This document shows positions 1-9,299 of a stretch of 64,000 nt of DNA, one piece after another (within the stretch, counting starts at the first letter, position 1; the number at the start of each line of letters is the position of its first letter). Where the stretch lies: contig JBDTSH010000019.1 of NCBI GenBank assembly GCA_039931245.1, forward strand, positions 1 through 64,000, in the 5' to 3' direction. The notes below the pieces were generated by a model. It saw only the letters and a program-made list of their open reading frames with translations, was not told where the DNA came from and did not search any database. The DNA is from UBA4729 sp039931245 (GTDB lineage: Bacteria; Patescibacteriota; Saccharimonadia; Saccharimonadales; UBA4665). The translations under genes and the position numbers were made by a program.

Positions 1-139
1 TAACCGTAGAGCCGGCGACTGTGACCGGGCTCGCGAAGGTCACAATCATTTGATGACTATCGAAGTTGATGCCGGAGCCTTGCCGACATTCGATACCGAC
101 ATTGCCAGTGAGCGGTAGCGGCACATCGAACGCCCCCGG
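1..139 (-). CDS. Partial beta-rich surface-protein fragment (runs off window)
   Basis: On the minus strand, in a different frame from the prepilin-peptidase fragment, an open stretch runs from just after a TAG (140-142) to the window edge, 46 residues. It contains PLPLTGNVGIECRQ and MIVTFASPVTVAG. This pattern (small hydrophobic/Pro run, LTG, GxECR, then a VTF beta strand) resembles repeat domains of exported beta-sandwich proteins; that is recognition by eye. It has no start codon of its own, so it looks like the interior of a larger protein joined here to another gene. Confidence 0.4.
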
Positions 140-270
140 CTAATCGACAATTCGGCGTCACTGGCAACCCGCTTCTTTTTGGGCTTGCTCAGCTCGTGCA
201 AGCGCCACACTAAGGCATTGTCAAAGCTACCAAAACAGAGGCCAAGTACAAGTAAAGCGGCGATAATCAT
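46..270 (-). pseudogene. pilD: Prepilin peptidase (PilD-like), 5' fragment only
   Basis: The first 50 residues match the start of a type IV prepilin peptidase: a membrane segment (IIAALLVLGLCFGSF), the GSFxNALVWRLHE signature, a basic stretch, then GRSMC, the first cysteine of the usual cytoplasmic CxxC pair. After Cys50 (codon 121-123) the frame gives 24 residues that do not resemble the family and then stops. The catalytic aspartates and the remaining membrane segments of a normal peptidase (about 250 residues) are absent. It is the last gene of the pilus operon, a usual place for pilD. Either the gene is really broken or the sequence is joined wrongly at about 121-139. Confidence 0.6.
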
Positions 271-291
271 TACCAGTATAGTAGCACATTA

Positions 292-321
292 AAAACAGAC
301 TCCGCGAGCGGAGTCTGTTTT
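292..321 (-). terminator. Rho-independent terminator after pilin gene
   Basis: Perfect 14-bp inverted repeat (292-305 with 308-321) around a 2-nt centre, with A and T runs at the two ends, so it can act in both directions. It lies 28 nt downstream of the pilin stop codon. It would reduce read-through from the abundantly needed pilin into pilD. Confidence 0.85.
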
Positions 322-348
322 ATAGTTTCGTCTAGTTTTAGCTTATTA

Positions 349-849
349 CTATGACGATGTGCACTGCGTAATGTTCTGGCCACCAGCCGATTCAACCGAG
401 TAGATTGCAACGATTGAGCGGAGTGAACCCGATAGAATTACTTCTTGCTGAAAGTTTGCGGCGGTCGGTGCGACTGCCGTCACGTGTACAGCTGCCGGGT
501 TGCAGATCAAGCCGGTGCCGATCTCGACCTCGGAAGAAGCCGGCGCAACGACGGTGGCTACCGTTGTCGGTATCAATGCATTGATCGTCGTGGCACTGCT
601 CAGGTTTGCCAAGGTCGCAATTGAGGCGATATCGGCTGTCTTTGGTACTTTACCGTCATTGTTTGAGCTAAACTCGGCAGCTGCGCCGAGAGCCTTACTG
701 ATATCACTGCGCTTACTGGTAGTACGGGCGTTGCGTTGCAATGCCGGAACGGCCAGGAAAACGACTAGCAGAATTAACCCGGCAATAGCTAAAACGATTA
801 GAACTTCGATAATCGTAAAGCCTTTATTGTCTTTTTTGAAATTTTTCAT
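349..849 (-). CDS. pilA: Type IV pilin (major pilin candidate)
   Basis: 166 residues. It has a short basic leader followed by GFTIIEVLIVLAIAGLILL, a class III signal peptide: prepilin peptidase would cut after Gly10, exposing Phe1 with Glu5. The hydrophobic N-terminal helix is followed by a Thr/Ala-rich globular part with two cysteines (GLICNP and ITQC at the C-terminus) that could form the usual C-terminal disulfide loop. The start is supported by AAAGGGGC upstream. It is placed after pilC in the pilus operon and just before a strong terminator, as expected for a structural subunit. Whether it is the major or a minor pilin cannot be told from sequence alone. Confidence 0.85.
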   Translation of the reverse strand: MKNFKKDNKGFTIIEVLIVLAIAGLILLVVFLAVPALQRNARTTSKRSDISKALGAAAEFSSNNDGKVPKTADIASIATLANLSSATTINALIPTTVATVVAPASSEVEIGTGLICNPAAVHVTAVAPTAANFQQEVILSGSLRSIVAIYSVESAGGQNITQCTSS

Positions 850-934
850 TAAGCAAGTGCCCCTTTACTTATTATTTATGCTTATGGTTTGATGATACGC
901 AGATTTTTTTTAAAAAGCAAGCACAATTAACTTC

Positions 935-2155
935 TTAAGTGCCGAGGTTTTGTCCGGCCAACCCGTAGATCGGCAATAGCACCGCCGCAACGATGATGAA
1001 GGCGGCAACGCCCATCACAACCATCAGCACCGGCTCAATGATTGTCGAGATCGCTTTCACTTGATTATCGAGCTCTTTTTCATAGTAATCGGCTGCTTTG
1101 GCCATCATTTGCTCCATCGATCCTGACTGTTCACCGATACGCAGCATGTTGGGAACCAGCGGTAGGAAATTGCCATCGCCTTCCAGCGAATCGGCCAACG
1201 ATTTGCCCCCGCGCACTTTTTCGATAGCTCGGTCAATCGAGGCTTCGATGTGGACATTGTTGATGGCCTCGGCAGTAATCTCGAGCATTTGTAGTAACGG
1301 CACACCACTCGATACCAGCGTCGTGCCCATACGAGTAAAACGCGCCATGTATAGCTCCATGAACAGCGGCTTGATTGGCCAGGCGTGCATTTTCGCGTGG
1401 TCAATAAGCCGCTTACCCGGTGAGGTTTTTATGAAGCGTGCAAAAGTTACACCGCCACCGACGACAATCACGATTACAATCCACCAATAGTTAATAACGA
1501 AATGCGCAATGGCGAGCATAATTACCGTTATTAACGGCAGTTTCGCACCAGGAATACCATCGTAGAGTACCTGCACTTGGGGCAGCACTTTGACGATCAT
1601 AAAGGCCAGGACGATGAACATGACGACCATGACGATTGCCGGATAGATTAACGCCCCCCGAATCTTGCTGAGGACTTCGGCGTCCTTTTCCTGTTGATTA
1701 GCAACTCGCTCAAGAGACGAATCAAGCGTTCCGGAAGCTTCCCCGGCCGCCACCAAGCTCAAATATATCCGGTTAAAAGTCTCCGGGTGTTTGGCAAGCG
1801 AAACTGAAAACGACGCCCCGCCCTCGATATCACTAATGACGTGATTAATCAGGATTTGGAACGGCTTGCTCGTCGTCTGGTCGTTGACGTTGCGCAGAGC
1901 TTGCAGCAATGGCAGCCCGGCATTAATCAATGTCGAAAGTTGACGAGAGAACAAAATTTTATCCTTGGTCTTGATCCGGTTCGCAAATTTGCTGAGCGGA
2001 TTTTTCGAACTTTCGTTGACGACCGCAATGCTCAGTGGCGACAAGCCATTCGCCCGAATCAAGTGCGAGGCGGCTTGCTCGCTTTCGGCCTGCACTTCGG
2101 CTTTGATCTTCTCGCCAGTGGTAGCGTTGCGGGCCTCGTATTTAAACGTCAGCAT
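935..2155 (-). CDS. pilC: Type IV pilus inner-membrane platform protein PilC
   Basis: 406 residues from ATG at 2153-2155, chosen over an in-frame start nine codons upstream because AGGA lies 6 nt before it and MLTFKYEARNATTGEKI is the normal family N-terminus. It has two repeated GspF/T2SSF domains (FSRQLSTLINAGLPLLQAL near residue 70, and FTRMGTTLVSSGVPLLQML in the second half) and three long membrane segments, including the C-terminal one ending VAAVLLPIYGL. It forms the membrane platform that the PilB and PilT motors act on. It lies between pilT and the pilin gene in the same transcription direction. Confidence 0.9.
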   Translation of the reverse strand: MLTFKYEARNATTGEKIKAEVQAESEQAASHLIRANGLSPLSIAVVNESSKNPLSKFANRIKTKDKILFSRQLSTLINAGLPLLQALRNVNDQTTSKPFQILINHVISDIEGGASFSVSLAKHPETFNRIYLSLVAAGEASGTLDSSLERVANQQEKDAEVLSKIRGALIYPAIVMVVMFIVLAFMIVKVLPQVQVLYDGIPGAKLPLITVIMLAIAHFVINYWWIVIVIVVGGGVTFARFIKTSPGKRLIDHAKMHAWPIKPLFMELYMARFTRMGTTLVSSGVPLLQMLEITAEAINNVHIEASIDRAIEKVRGGKSLADSLEGDGNFLPLVPNMLRIGEQSGSMEQMMAKAADYYEKELDNQVKAISTIIEPVLMVVMGVAAFIIVAAVLLPIYGLAGQNLGT

Positions 2156-2251
2156 GGCGATCCTGCGAGGCGTGAGCAGCAAGTAGAAAGTTGTCTGTAG
2201 AAAATGGCGCGCACACCCGATTTTTCAACTGTATAACTTAATGAACCCATA

Positions 2252-3319
2252 TTAACCTCTCATCAGTCTGTCGAGCTCATCGATATCAACGGCTAACATG
2301 CGGGCTTCATCGTAGGTAATACTACCGGCATGGACCAGGTTGACCAGTGTTTTATCCATGCTCTGCATACCGAATTCCGCACCGGTTTGGATGACAGCTT
2401 CCAGTTGGTGGGTTTTGCCTTCACGGATAATATTGCGAACGGCCGGCGTCGCGATCAATATTTCGGCGGCCGCAATTCGTCCGCCGCCAATGGCCGGTGC
2501 CAAACGCTGTGAACAGATCGCCATCAAAATATTCGCCAGTTGTGAGCGAATCTGTGGCTGTTGGTGTGGCGGAAAAACATCGACCATTCGGTCGATACTC
2601 TGCGAAGCACTGTTGGTGTGCAACGTCGCGAACACCAAGTGCCCTGTCTCGGCGATTGTAATAGCGCTGGCGATAGTTTCGAGGTCCCGCATCTCGCCGA
2701 GCAGCACGACATCCGGATCTTCGCGCAGAGCACTCCGGAGGGCGGCCGAGAAGGAATAGGTGTCATAATGAACTTCGCGCTGAACGATGACTGATTTTAA
2801 GGATTTGTGGGTGAATTCAATCGGATCTTCGATAGTAATGATGTGTTTGCTCTGCTCAACATTGATTCGGTGGATCAGCGCCGCGAGAGAGGTTGATTTG
2901 CCGGAACCTGTCGGGCCGGTCACGAGCACCAGGCCACGGGGGTATTCAGCGAATTTAGCGACGATGGGCGGCAGGCCAAGCTGCTCAATCGTCAAGATTT
3001 CATTGGGAATCAGCCGCAACGCGGCGGCTAAGTTGCCGCGTTCGTGGAAGGCGTTCACCCGGAATCGCCCGAGGTCACCGAAGGCAAAGCTAAAGTCAAA
3101 TTCTTTGTCTTTGAGGAGTATTTGCTTTTGATCTTCGTCGAGAATGGCAAAAATCAACGCTTCGATAGATTCTTCATCGAGGATATCAGCACCGGTTATT
3201 GGCGCCAATGCACCGTCTACCCGCAACATTGGCGGTAAGCCAACTTGGATGTGTAAGTCTGAAGCCTTTTTTTTGATAACTTCATCAAGCAATATTTCAA
3301 TCCTAGGTTTGCCCTGCAT
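2252..3319 (-). CDS. pilT: Type IV pilus retraction ATPase PilT
   Basis: 355 residues. N-terminal PAS-like domain with KKASDLHIQVG, then the RecA-like ATPase: Walker A VTGPTGSGKSTSL (about residues 135-147), Asp box, Walker B VVLLGEMRD, and His box HLVFATLHTNSA. The C-terminal AVRNIIREGKTHQL segment is typical of PilT and separates it from assembly ATPases. It powers pilus disassembly at the cytoplasmic face. The start is preceded by a GGGAGAG Shine-Dalgarno sequence. It sits directly after pilB. Confidence 0.93.
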   Translation of the reverse strand: MQGKPRIEILLDEVIKKKASDLHIQVGLPPMLRVDGALAPITGADILDEESIEALIFAILDEDQKQILLKDKEFDFSFAFGDLGRFRVNAFHERGNLAAALRLIPNEILTIEQLGLPPIVAKFAEYPRGLVLVTGPTGSGKSTSLAALIHRINVEQSKHIITIEDPIEFTHKSLKSVIVQREVHYDTYSFSAALRSALREDPDVVLLGEMRDLETIASAITIAETGHLVFATLHTNSASQSIDRMVDVFPPHQQPQIRSQLANILMAICSQRLAPAIGGGRIAAAEILIATPAVRNIIREGKTHQLEAVIQTGAEFGMQSMDKTLVNLVHAGSITYDEARMLAVDIDELDRLMRG

Positions 3320-3343
3320 TATTTCTCTCCCACCTTTTTCATA

Positions 3344-5137
3344 TTACAAACTTGCCTCGGCGGCTACCCGGTTAATCTCAGCCAAAGTCGTTGCCCCTTG
3401 CAATGCTTTGAGATAGCCATCTTGCCGCATCGTTACCATACCCTGCTCTTCGGCTTTTCTTTGGATTTCAGCGCTGGTCGATCGTTTCATAATTAATTCC
3501 TGAATCTCTTCGCTAATCTCAAACACTTCGTATAGACCCATTCGCCCTTTATAGCCATGTGGCGTATCGGGGCTATCTTTGCCTTTGTGTAAAGTATAAG
3601 CGTTTTCGGTAGCTAGAGGCAAGTTTTCGTAGCCGAAGTCCTCTGAGGCGGCTGCTCGTTCGCCATCTAACTTCGGTAGGAGGTTACCCAAAACATCATG
3701 AACTGCTTGGGTTTCAAATTTATCCGAGGTATATTCCTCGTTATCGCTGGAAATGCGGCGGACCAGGCGCTGCCCGATGACCGTGTGGACGGTTGACGCG
3801 ATTAAGAAAGGTTCGATGCCCATGTCCAACAAGCGCGGTAAGATACCGGCCGCACTGTTGGTGTGGAGTGTACTAAATACCAAGTGCCCGGTCAACGCCG
3901 CCTGCACCGCCAACTGAGCAGTTTCTTTGTCACGAATTTCTCCGACCATGACGACGTCGGGGTCCTGACGCAAGATGGAGCGCAGACCTGTTGCAAAGGT
4001 CAAACCCACTTCGGCATTGACCTGAATTTGATTAATCCCATCCATCTTATACTCGACGGGGTCCTCGAGGGTCACAATGTTGATGGTGTCATTTTTAATC
4101 TCTTGAATGAGCGCATAGAGTGATGTCGACTTACCCGAACCGGTTGGGCCAGATGTCAAAATCATGCCGTTGGGGCGACCCAGCCCGCGGCGGATAGTTC
4201 GTAGGGCGCGGCCATGATAGCCCATATCTTCGAGTCGCAGCGTCGTACCGGACTTATCGAGTAGCCGAATCACCACTTGCTCACCCCAGACGACGGGTGA
4301 AATCGCAATACGCAGGTCGATACCTTTATCACCGACCATGACCGTAAACTGGCCATCTTGCGGAATACGGTGCTCGTCAATCTTCAGATTAGATAAAATC
4401 TTGATACGCGAGACCAAAGGCGGCTCAGTTGACTTGGGCAGCCGCATAATTTCACGCAGGACGCCGTCAATCCGGCAGCGTATTTTAAACTCTTTTTCCA
4501 TAGGTTCCATATGAATATCACTAGCCCTATTCTTGGCGGCATACTCTAATATAGCGGACAGCGCTTTGCTGATCGGTGAATCTTGCACGATCGTTTTTAT
4601 GCTTTTGTCTTCGGCTTTGGCGACCCCGCTTGCGGCCGTACCCCCCGCGGTTTTGCTGTCAGCCTGCATCACACCGGCCACATCGCCCTCAATATCCTGC
4701 TGGTACTGACGAATAACGTTGCGGATACCGGCCTCGCTGGCCGAGTACACCTTGAGGGCCCGCCCAGTTTTGTTTGCTAAAAAGTCTACCGCCTGCACGT
4801 TCCCCGCGTCGAGCATCGCTACTACCAAGCGGTGATTCATCTCACCCAAGGGGACGGCCATATAGCGCTCAGCGACGTCTTCAGAGAGTAAGCGCAGTAT
4901 ATTTTTATCAATCAGCGCACTCGTCAGGTTTACATACGGTACTTTATTCACGACGGCGGCGCTTTTTGTTAATTCCTCATCGGAAACCTTGCCCTCACTA
5001 AGGAGCAGCGGGACAAACGGTGTTTTGGTTTCTTCGGCCTTGTGCTTGAGTATTGCCATGGCGTCAGCACTAATCACGCCGCGCGCTATAAGATCGGCTT
5101 CGACTAACTTCTGAGTTGTGGCTGAGAGTACGCTCAT
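3344..5137 (-). CDS. pilB: Type IV pilus assembly ATPase PilB
   Basis: 597 residues. It has an N-terminal GspE/MshEN-like domain (about 1-150), then the ATPase: SDIHMEP, Walker A TSGPTGSGKSTSL (about residue 332), Asp box ITLEDPVEYKMDG, Walker B VVMVGEIRD and His box HLVFSTLHTNSA. It is the extension motor of the pilus. Family members normally carry a CxxC...CxxC zinc loop after GQRLVRR. Here the segment after GQRLVRRISSD has no cysteines and is replaced by a longer acidic insert before YKGRMGLYEVFEI, so the zinc site is lost. The gene begins 15 nt after the small membrane protein gene. Confidence 0.93.
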   Translation of the reverse strand: MSVLSATTQKLVEADLIARGVISADAMAILKHKAEETKTPFVPLLLSEGKVSDEELTKSAAVVNKVPYVNLTSALIDKNILRLLSEDVAERYMAVPLGEMNHRLVVAMLDAGNVQAVDFLANKTGRALKVYSASEAGIRNVIRQYQQDIEGDVAGVMQADSKTAGGTAASGVAKAEDKSIKTIVQDSPISKALSAILEYAAKNRASDIHMEPMEKEFKIRCRIDGVLREIMRLPKSTEPPLVSRIKILSNLKIDEHRIPQDGQFTVMVGDKGIDLRIAISPVVWGEQVVIRLLDKSGTTLRLEDMGYHGRALRTIRRGLGRPNGMILTSGPTGSGKSTSLYALIQEIKNDTINIVTLEDPVEYKMDGINQIQVNAEVGLTFATGLRSILRQDPDVVMVGEIRDKETAQLAVQAALTGHLVFSTLHTNSAAGILPRLLDMGIEPFLIASTVHTVIGQRLVRRISSDNEEYTSDKFETQAVHDVLGNLLPKLDGERAAASEDFGYENLPLATENAYTLHKGKDSPDTPHGYKGRMGLYEVFEISEEIQELIMKRSTSAEIQRKAEEQGMVTMRQDGYLKALQGATTLAEINRVAAEASL

Positions 5138-5152
5138 ACGAGGTGCCCCATA

Positions 5153-5395
5153 CTACTTATTAAATGGCTGCGAGTTAGTAGTATTACCAATTTGAACAGT
5201 TTGAGTTGGGTCAATTGAAGTCGAATTGTAGTAGCGCTTGTCGGCGGTCGGGAAAGTGCTCGAGATGCTATCAAGGACTTTGACCTCAGCCTGACGATTT
5301 TTTGGGCTGGCCAGCAAAATATTGGCAAGTACAAACGCTATGACTGTGCTAAAACCAGCGACGGCGATAATAATAGCGATATCTTTTTGTTTCAT
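5153..5395 (-). CDS. Small single-pass membrane protein of the pilus operon
   Basis: 80 residues: a short basic start (MKQKD), one membrane segment (IAIIIAVAGFSTVIAFVLAN) and a polar Ser/Thr-rich tail ending in TNSQPFNK. It starts 1 nt after the pilO stop and ends 15 nt before pilB, so it is translationally embedded in the pilus operon. By position it could stand in for PilP or an alignment-complex accessory, but there is no lipobox and no recognisable domain. Function unknown. Confidence 0.75.
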   Translation of the reverse strand: MKQKDIAIIIAVAGFSTVIAFVLANILLASPKNRQAEVKVLDSISSTFPTADKRYYNSTSIDPTQTVQIGNTTNSQPFNK

Positions 5396-5396
5396 A

Positions 5397-6074
5397 CTAC
5401 TTGACGACCTTCGTTGTTACGGTCAACACCTTACCGGGCTGATAGTAGGCCTTCGCGCTCACCACCAACGATATTGCCTTATCATTGCCCGAAAGCTGGA
5501 GTGTGTCAATCGAGATTGGCCGAACTGACCGGTCGAATACACTTATTAAGTCTTTAACTGAGTCATAACTCCCGGTCACGCCAAGTTGAAACGGCATCGG
5601 TATTGCCGCGGGAGCAGCGACTGCCGCCGTGCCATCGGTCTGCGTCGCATCATCGACGCCAGATAAACTGTCGATTTTGAAACCCCGGGCAACGAGTAAC
5701 CCATCCAGTGAAGTTATGAGAGCCGGAAAATCATATTGGCCAGGTAGTGAATCGAGTACAATCTTAGAGTTAGAACCGTCTTGCGGACCGGTTCCCTTGG
5801 TCAGACCACCAATTATATTAGTGGGTGCGTCGTCGAAGGCTCGATAGCTCGCGGCCAGGGTTTTTGCTACCTTAATGTCCGCTCTGGCAACTTTGAGCGC
5901 AGAAGTCTGTTGGCTGATCACCCGCGATTGGTACGCCCGTTGCGACAGTAAGTCTTTAATCGCCACCATCGAGAAGGCCGTGATAACCGCCGCTAATGAA
6001 ACCAGTAGGACAATGGCGGCATTCGTCTTATCAATCTGAATATGCTTGGCGGATTTAACTACTGATGCCATCAC
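5397..6074 (-). CDS. pilO: PilO-like pilus alignment protein
   Basis: 225 residues with one N-terminal membrane helix (AAIVLLVSLAAVITAFSMVAI), then a coiled-coil stretch and a small alpha/beta domain (FPALITSLDGLLVARGFKIDSLSG; later GSYDSVKDLISVFDRSVRPISIDTL), the bitopic layout of PilO. It overlaps the pilN stop by 4 nt (ATGA). With PilM and PilN it would form the inner-membrane alignment complex. The assignment rests on topology, operon order and the ferredoxin-like fold pattern; sequence conservation in this family is low. Confidence 0.8.
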   Translation of the reverse strand: MMASVVKSAKHIQIDKTNAAIVLLVSLAAVITAFSMVAIKDLLSQRAYQSRVISQQTSALKVARADIKVAKTLAASYRAFDDAPTNIIGGLTKGTGPQDGSNSKIVLDSLPGQYDFPALITSLDGLLVARGFKIDSLSGVDDATQTDGTAAVAAPAAIPMPFQLGVTGSYDSVKDLISVFDRSVRPISIDTLQLSGNDKAISLVVSAKAYYQPGKVLTVTTKVVK

Positions 6075-6763
6075 TGGGCTCCTTGCTTGGCGGGACTCTG
6101 CTGAAAGAGAGCGTTTGGTTGATCGAGTTGCGACCTTGTCGTGACCGTTTTAGGCACAGTTAGATCAATGATGTGCTGGTTGTCGAAAATGATCGGGTCA
6201 AACGACAGGCCAATCTGGTAGGTAGCCCCCTTGTCCGATGTGGCGAAGCCACTCAGAATCACCTTGGAAAAGGCTTTGACTGGTGAAGTAGAGGTGGTGG
6301 TGTCAGTGTAGGTCGTAAACTTGAGCGTATCGACTAACGTATTAACCGCCAGCAAATCTTTGGCAGTTCCGGACAGGATAAATGTGTAGCCGACAAAATC
6401 CACATTCACCGTAGACAGCGTGACATTTGTGGGCGTGACTTGCGTTAGATAGCTAAACAAACGGGTGGCGGCTGGCTTAGCATTGTGGAGTGTTGTCACC
6501 CCGACAAGCTGGTTCTGAACGGTAATTATTTTGTTAATCTCCGGTGTGCCCTGTACTTGCTTCGCCGCAGCGGTAATGTCCTTATTGAGATCTCTCATAT
6601 TGTTCTTTTGAGCCACTCCGACCGCTAAAAACAGCAATACCGCGATAACTAAACAAGCACTGGCGAATAGAAATGATAACGATACCGTCAGCCGCTTAAG
6701 GCGTTTTGCCTTCAAATACTCCTGCTTGACGTCCGGTAACAAGTTGAACTGAATCATGCTCAT
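6071..6763 (-). CDS. pilN: PilN-like pilus alignment protein
   Basis: 230 residues. The N-terminus carries MIQFNLLPDVKQEY, the conserved cytoplasmic segment (INLLP-type) that binds PilM, followed by a membrane helix and a periplasmic-type alpha/beta domain (RLFSYLTQVTPTNVTLSTVN, then GTAKDLLAVNTLVDTLKF). It overlaps pilM by 4 nt and pilO by 4 nt, so the three proteins are probably made in fixed ratio. The C-terminal tail (from about residue 190) is polar and longer than in many PilN proteins. Confidence 0.85.
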   Translation of the reverse strand: MSMIQFNLLPDVKQEYLKAKRLKRLTVSLSFLFASACLVIAVLLFLAVGVAQKNNMRDLNKDITAAAKQVQGTPEINKIITVQNQLVGVTTLHNAKPAATRLFSYLTQVTPTNVTLSTVNVDFVGYTFILSGTAKDLLAVNTLVDTLKFTTYTDTTTSTSPVKAFSKVILSGFATSDKGATYQIGLSFDPIIFDNQHIIDLTVPKTVTTRSQLDQPNALFQQSPAKQGAQ

Positions 6764-7803
6764 AACTTTCGCTCCGCTAGGCCGACGGCGACACCAAACT
6801 GATTGGAAATAGCCATAAGCTCGTTTTGACGGTCGCGCGGGAAGGCCACGTTGCGCCAGGCATTCCCGATTTCAACATTGATGCCAAACTTGTTCGCCAA
6901 AAACAGCGGAAATTCCGGAATCACCGAGGCGCCGCCGGTAACGATCAGGTTTTCAACCTTAACCTGGGTATAGCGCGTCTGGAAGAATTTGATAGATTTT
7001 TCAATTTCACTCGTTAATATTTCAATCGTCCCACTGATCGCTTGGAAGATCTGCCCCTCTAATTTCTCTTTACTCAGCCCAAACTTGAATACAAATTGGT
7101 GGGCCTGAGTTTCGTCGATGTTCAAGTTTTGCATCGCCGAACGTATAATCGCTTCAGAGCCTGTGGGAATTGAGCGTGTCAAGCGCGGCATCCCGTCGAT
7201 TGTCACGACGATATCAGTCGATTTGCTACCGATATCCACGATCATGCGCGGTGCCGAGACGTCTGGCGCCAACATGGAGCGCGTGAGCGCTAGATTATCG
7301 GGCTCAAAAGCGATGACGTTGAGGCCGATTGATTCGAGCATCTCGAGGCGGGCCTCTATAAACTGGTTAGCGACACTCGACAGCAATACCTCAACCTTAG
7401 ATTTATCAACTGGCGAATCACCGATCAGGGCCCAGTCGATCTTTGATTCGGCCAGAGGCGTCGGGATCAAGGAGTCGGCTTGGTACTTAATAGTTTTAGC
7501 TAGCTCGTCGGCCGACAGCCGGTCGATATCGACAACGGCGGTAAACACCCGCTGCGACGGCAAGGATACGGCTACATTCTTGGTAGTAATGTGGGCCTGC
7601 TCGATCAAGTTTTTGATGACTTGGGCAATCTTCTGTTGATCGGCCTTCGCATCACTACTCGTCACCTTAGTGTCGACTGGTGCATAGGCGTATTTGGCCA
7701 ACGATTTAACCGCCCCATTACTCCGTAGTTCGACAACTCGGATGGTCGTCGTGCCGATGTCGAGACCAAAAAAGTCCGACACAGTGTTGTTGAGTATATT
7801 CAT
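6760..7803 (-). CDS. pilM: Type IV pilus actin-like ATPase PilM
   Basis: 347 residues with the FtsA/PilM actin-like fold: phosphate-1 motif FFGLDIGTTTIRVVEL at the N-terminus, KTIKYQADSLIP, a second phosphate motif IVDIGSKSTDIVV, and adenosine motif LIVTGGASVIPEF. It is the cytoplasmic ring component that binds the PilN N-terminus. It is the first gene of the operon, preceded by an extended -10 element (TGC TACAAT) 12 nt before the ATG and no Shine-Dalgarno sequence, so its 5' leader is only a few nucleotides. Confidence 0.92.
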   Translation of the reverse strand: MNILNNTVSDFFGLDIGTTTIRVVELRSNGAVKSLAKYAYAPVDTKVTSSDAKADQQKIAQVIKNLIEQAHITTKNVAVSLPSQRVFTAVVDIDRLSADELAKTIKYQADSLIPTPLAESKIDWALIGDSPVDKSKVEVLLSSVANQFIEARLEMLESIGLNVIAFEPDNLALTRSMLAPDVSAPRMIVDIGSKSTDIVVTIDGMPRLTRSIPTGSEAIIRSAMQNLNIDETQAHQFVFKFGLSKEKLEGQIFQAISGTIEILTSEIEKSIKFFQTRYTQVKVENLIVTGGASVIPEFPLFLANKFGINVEIGNAWRNVAFPRDRQNELMAISNQFGVAVGLAERKL

Positions 7804-7815
7804 AATAATAGTCCA

Positions 7816-7821
7816 ATTGTA
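7816..7821 (-). promoter_or_regulatory. Extended -10 of pilM operon promoter
   Basis: TGC followed by TACAAT on the minus strand, 12 nt before the pilM start. The 15-nt sequence TTATGCTACAATTGG around it recurs upstream of the cassette gene at 10463, which suggests that both units are controlled alike. No good -35 is visible. Confidence 0.65.
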
Positions 7822-7936
7822 GCATAAGCATTATTGCTTAAAAAATAACATTCTGACCTTGCCTGCTGCCCGCAAAATCCGTTTTGATTACGCTGTTTTG
7901 TTTGTGCCCCACCCATAGTTCTTATCCTTAAGTATA

Positions 7937-9299
7937 GCAGTTAAAGTACCGGCGACAAGCTCGTTATGAAATCGTACTTTATACCGCCCACGTTGGCCGA
8001 CCGCCCCAGGGCGGGTTTACTTAAAAATGTCTCGGGACTGAAGTTAAATATTTCGGCGGCACAATCGTAGGTCGTGCTGCGCGCCCCATTTATGGTGCAG
8101 TTGTCTGGGCCCAGCGGGCCCAGCGGGCTTTCACCGCCTTGCGAATTTCGGAGCGAGGCAAACGTCCGGTAGAGATTGACGTTTTTAGCGACAAAGGCGC
8201 CATTGACGGTAAGCTGGTTAGTACAGTTGTCGTACACCTCTGATGGCAAATAAACGCCAACACTAGGTGCACAGGTGTTAATCGTGCCATTCTGAGCGAC
8301 GTAAACGCCGTCGAGTTGAGAGACGTTGGGGCTGATAAAGATATTGCCCTTAACAATTAAGTAGAACGACGGCACCACGTCCGAGGTGGTCCAGCTTGTC
8401 TGCTTAAATTTTATATCATCCTTGATAAAGACGTCGCCGCTGACATAGATGGCGATCCGATTGCCTTTATTAATACCCTGTCCGGCCCCCGGGAACCCTT
8501 TGATGGTTGTCCGGCCGGCTCGGCCGTACCAAAATTGTTGGGGGGTCGCCGGAACGCCTACACCGTCAAAGGGTGCCATATTCACGTCAGAAGACGACTG
8601 CGTTAGCGTGGCTGGTATGGTACTGAAGTAATCCGGGACGCAGTGAGTCGTTCCCAAACTGCCCAATGGTCCCTGGTTCGCAAACGTCAAGCCGTCACGC
8701 GACGTCGGAATGGCCGGTCGCAAGCTAGCACTACCAAAGCTGTTAACGGGACCGAGGGCCAAAGCGCCGTATTGAACCGCCGAACCGCGCACTAGTGGTC
8801 CTATCCCTTTGACGAAGGCAACGATACCGCTCGGCGCCGGAGTACTGCCGAGACACTTATCGCTACCGGTGGCAAAGTTACCGCCCGCCGAGACGTCGAG
8901 CCCAAAGAAGTGAGCATAAGGCATGTTGGTCACAGCTTGCGAGCAGGCCTGACCGCTATCCACACTGCCCGAACCACCTATGGGGATGCCATTGCTAGTC
9001 ATTTCACCCGTGGCTGGGTCAACCGTGTAGGTAATACACACGACATCGCCGGCCGCTAATGGGGGGGCACTGGCTGGGCAGGACGGCGAGGCGGGGATGA
9101 ATCCCGTAGCATTACCGGCCCCGTAACCACCCGTAACGGTGAATGACCCACTGCCAGAACAACCGTTGTCGAATTGCCACGAGTAGTTCAGCTGGATGCT
9201 CATCGGCGTGCGCATACCGCCGGTGGGGGTGGGACCACCGTTGTAGTCAAAGGCGACGGTGGCGCTCGCTCCGCCGGCCGACGCTTGGGTAGGATCCTC
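7937..9299. repeat. 1363-bp direct repeat, copy A
   Basis: Appears base-for-base identical to 11124-12486 (constant offset 3187). It covers the 3' end of the 841-residue protein gene plus 4 nt after its stop. The protein and its out-of-frame readings agree throughout. Beyond 9299 the two copies fall to patchy similarity. Such a sharp edge suggests recent gene conversion or segmental duplication. Confidence 0.93.
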
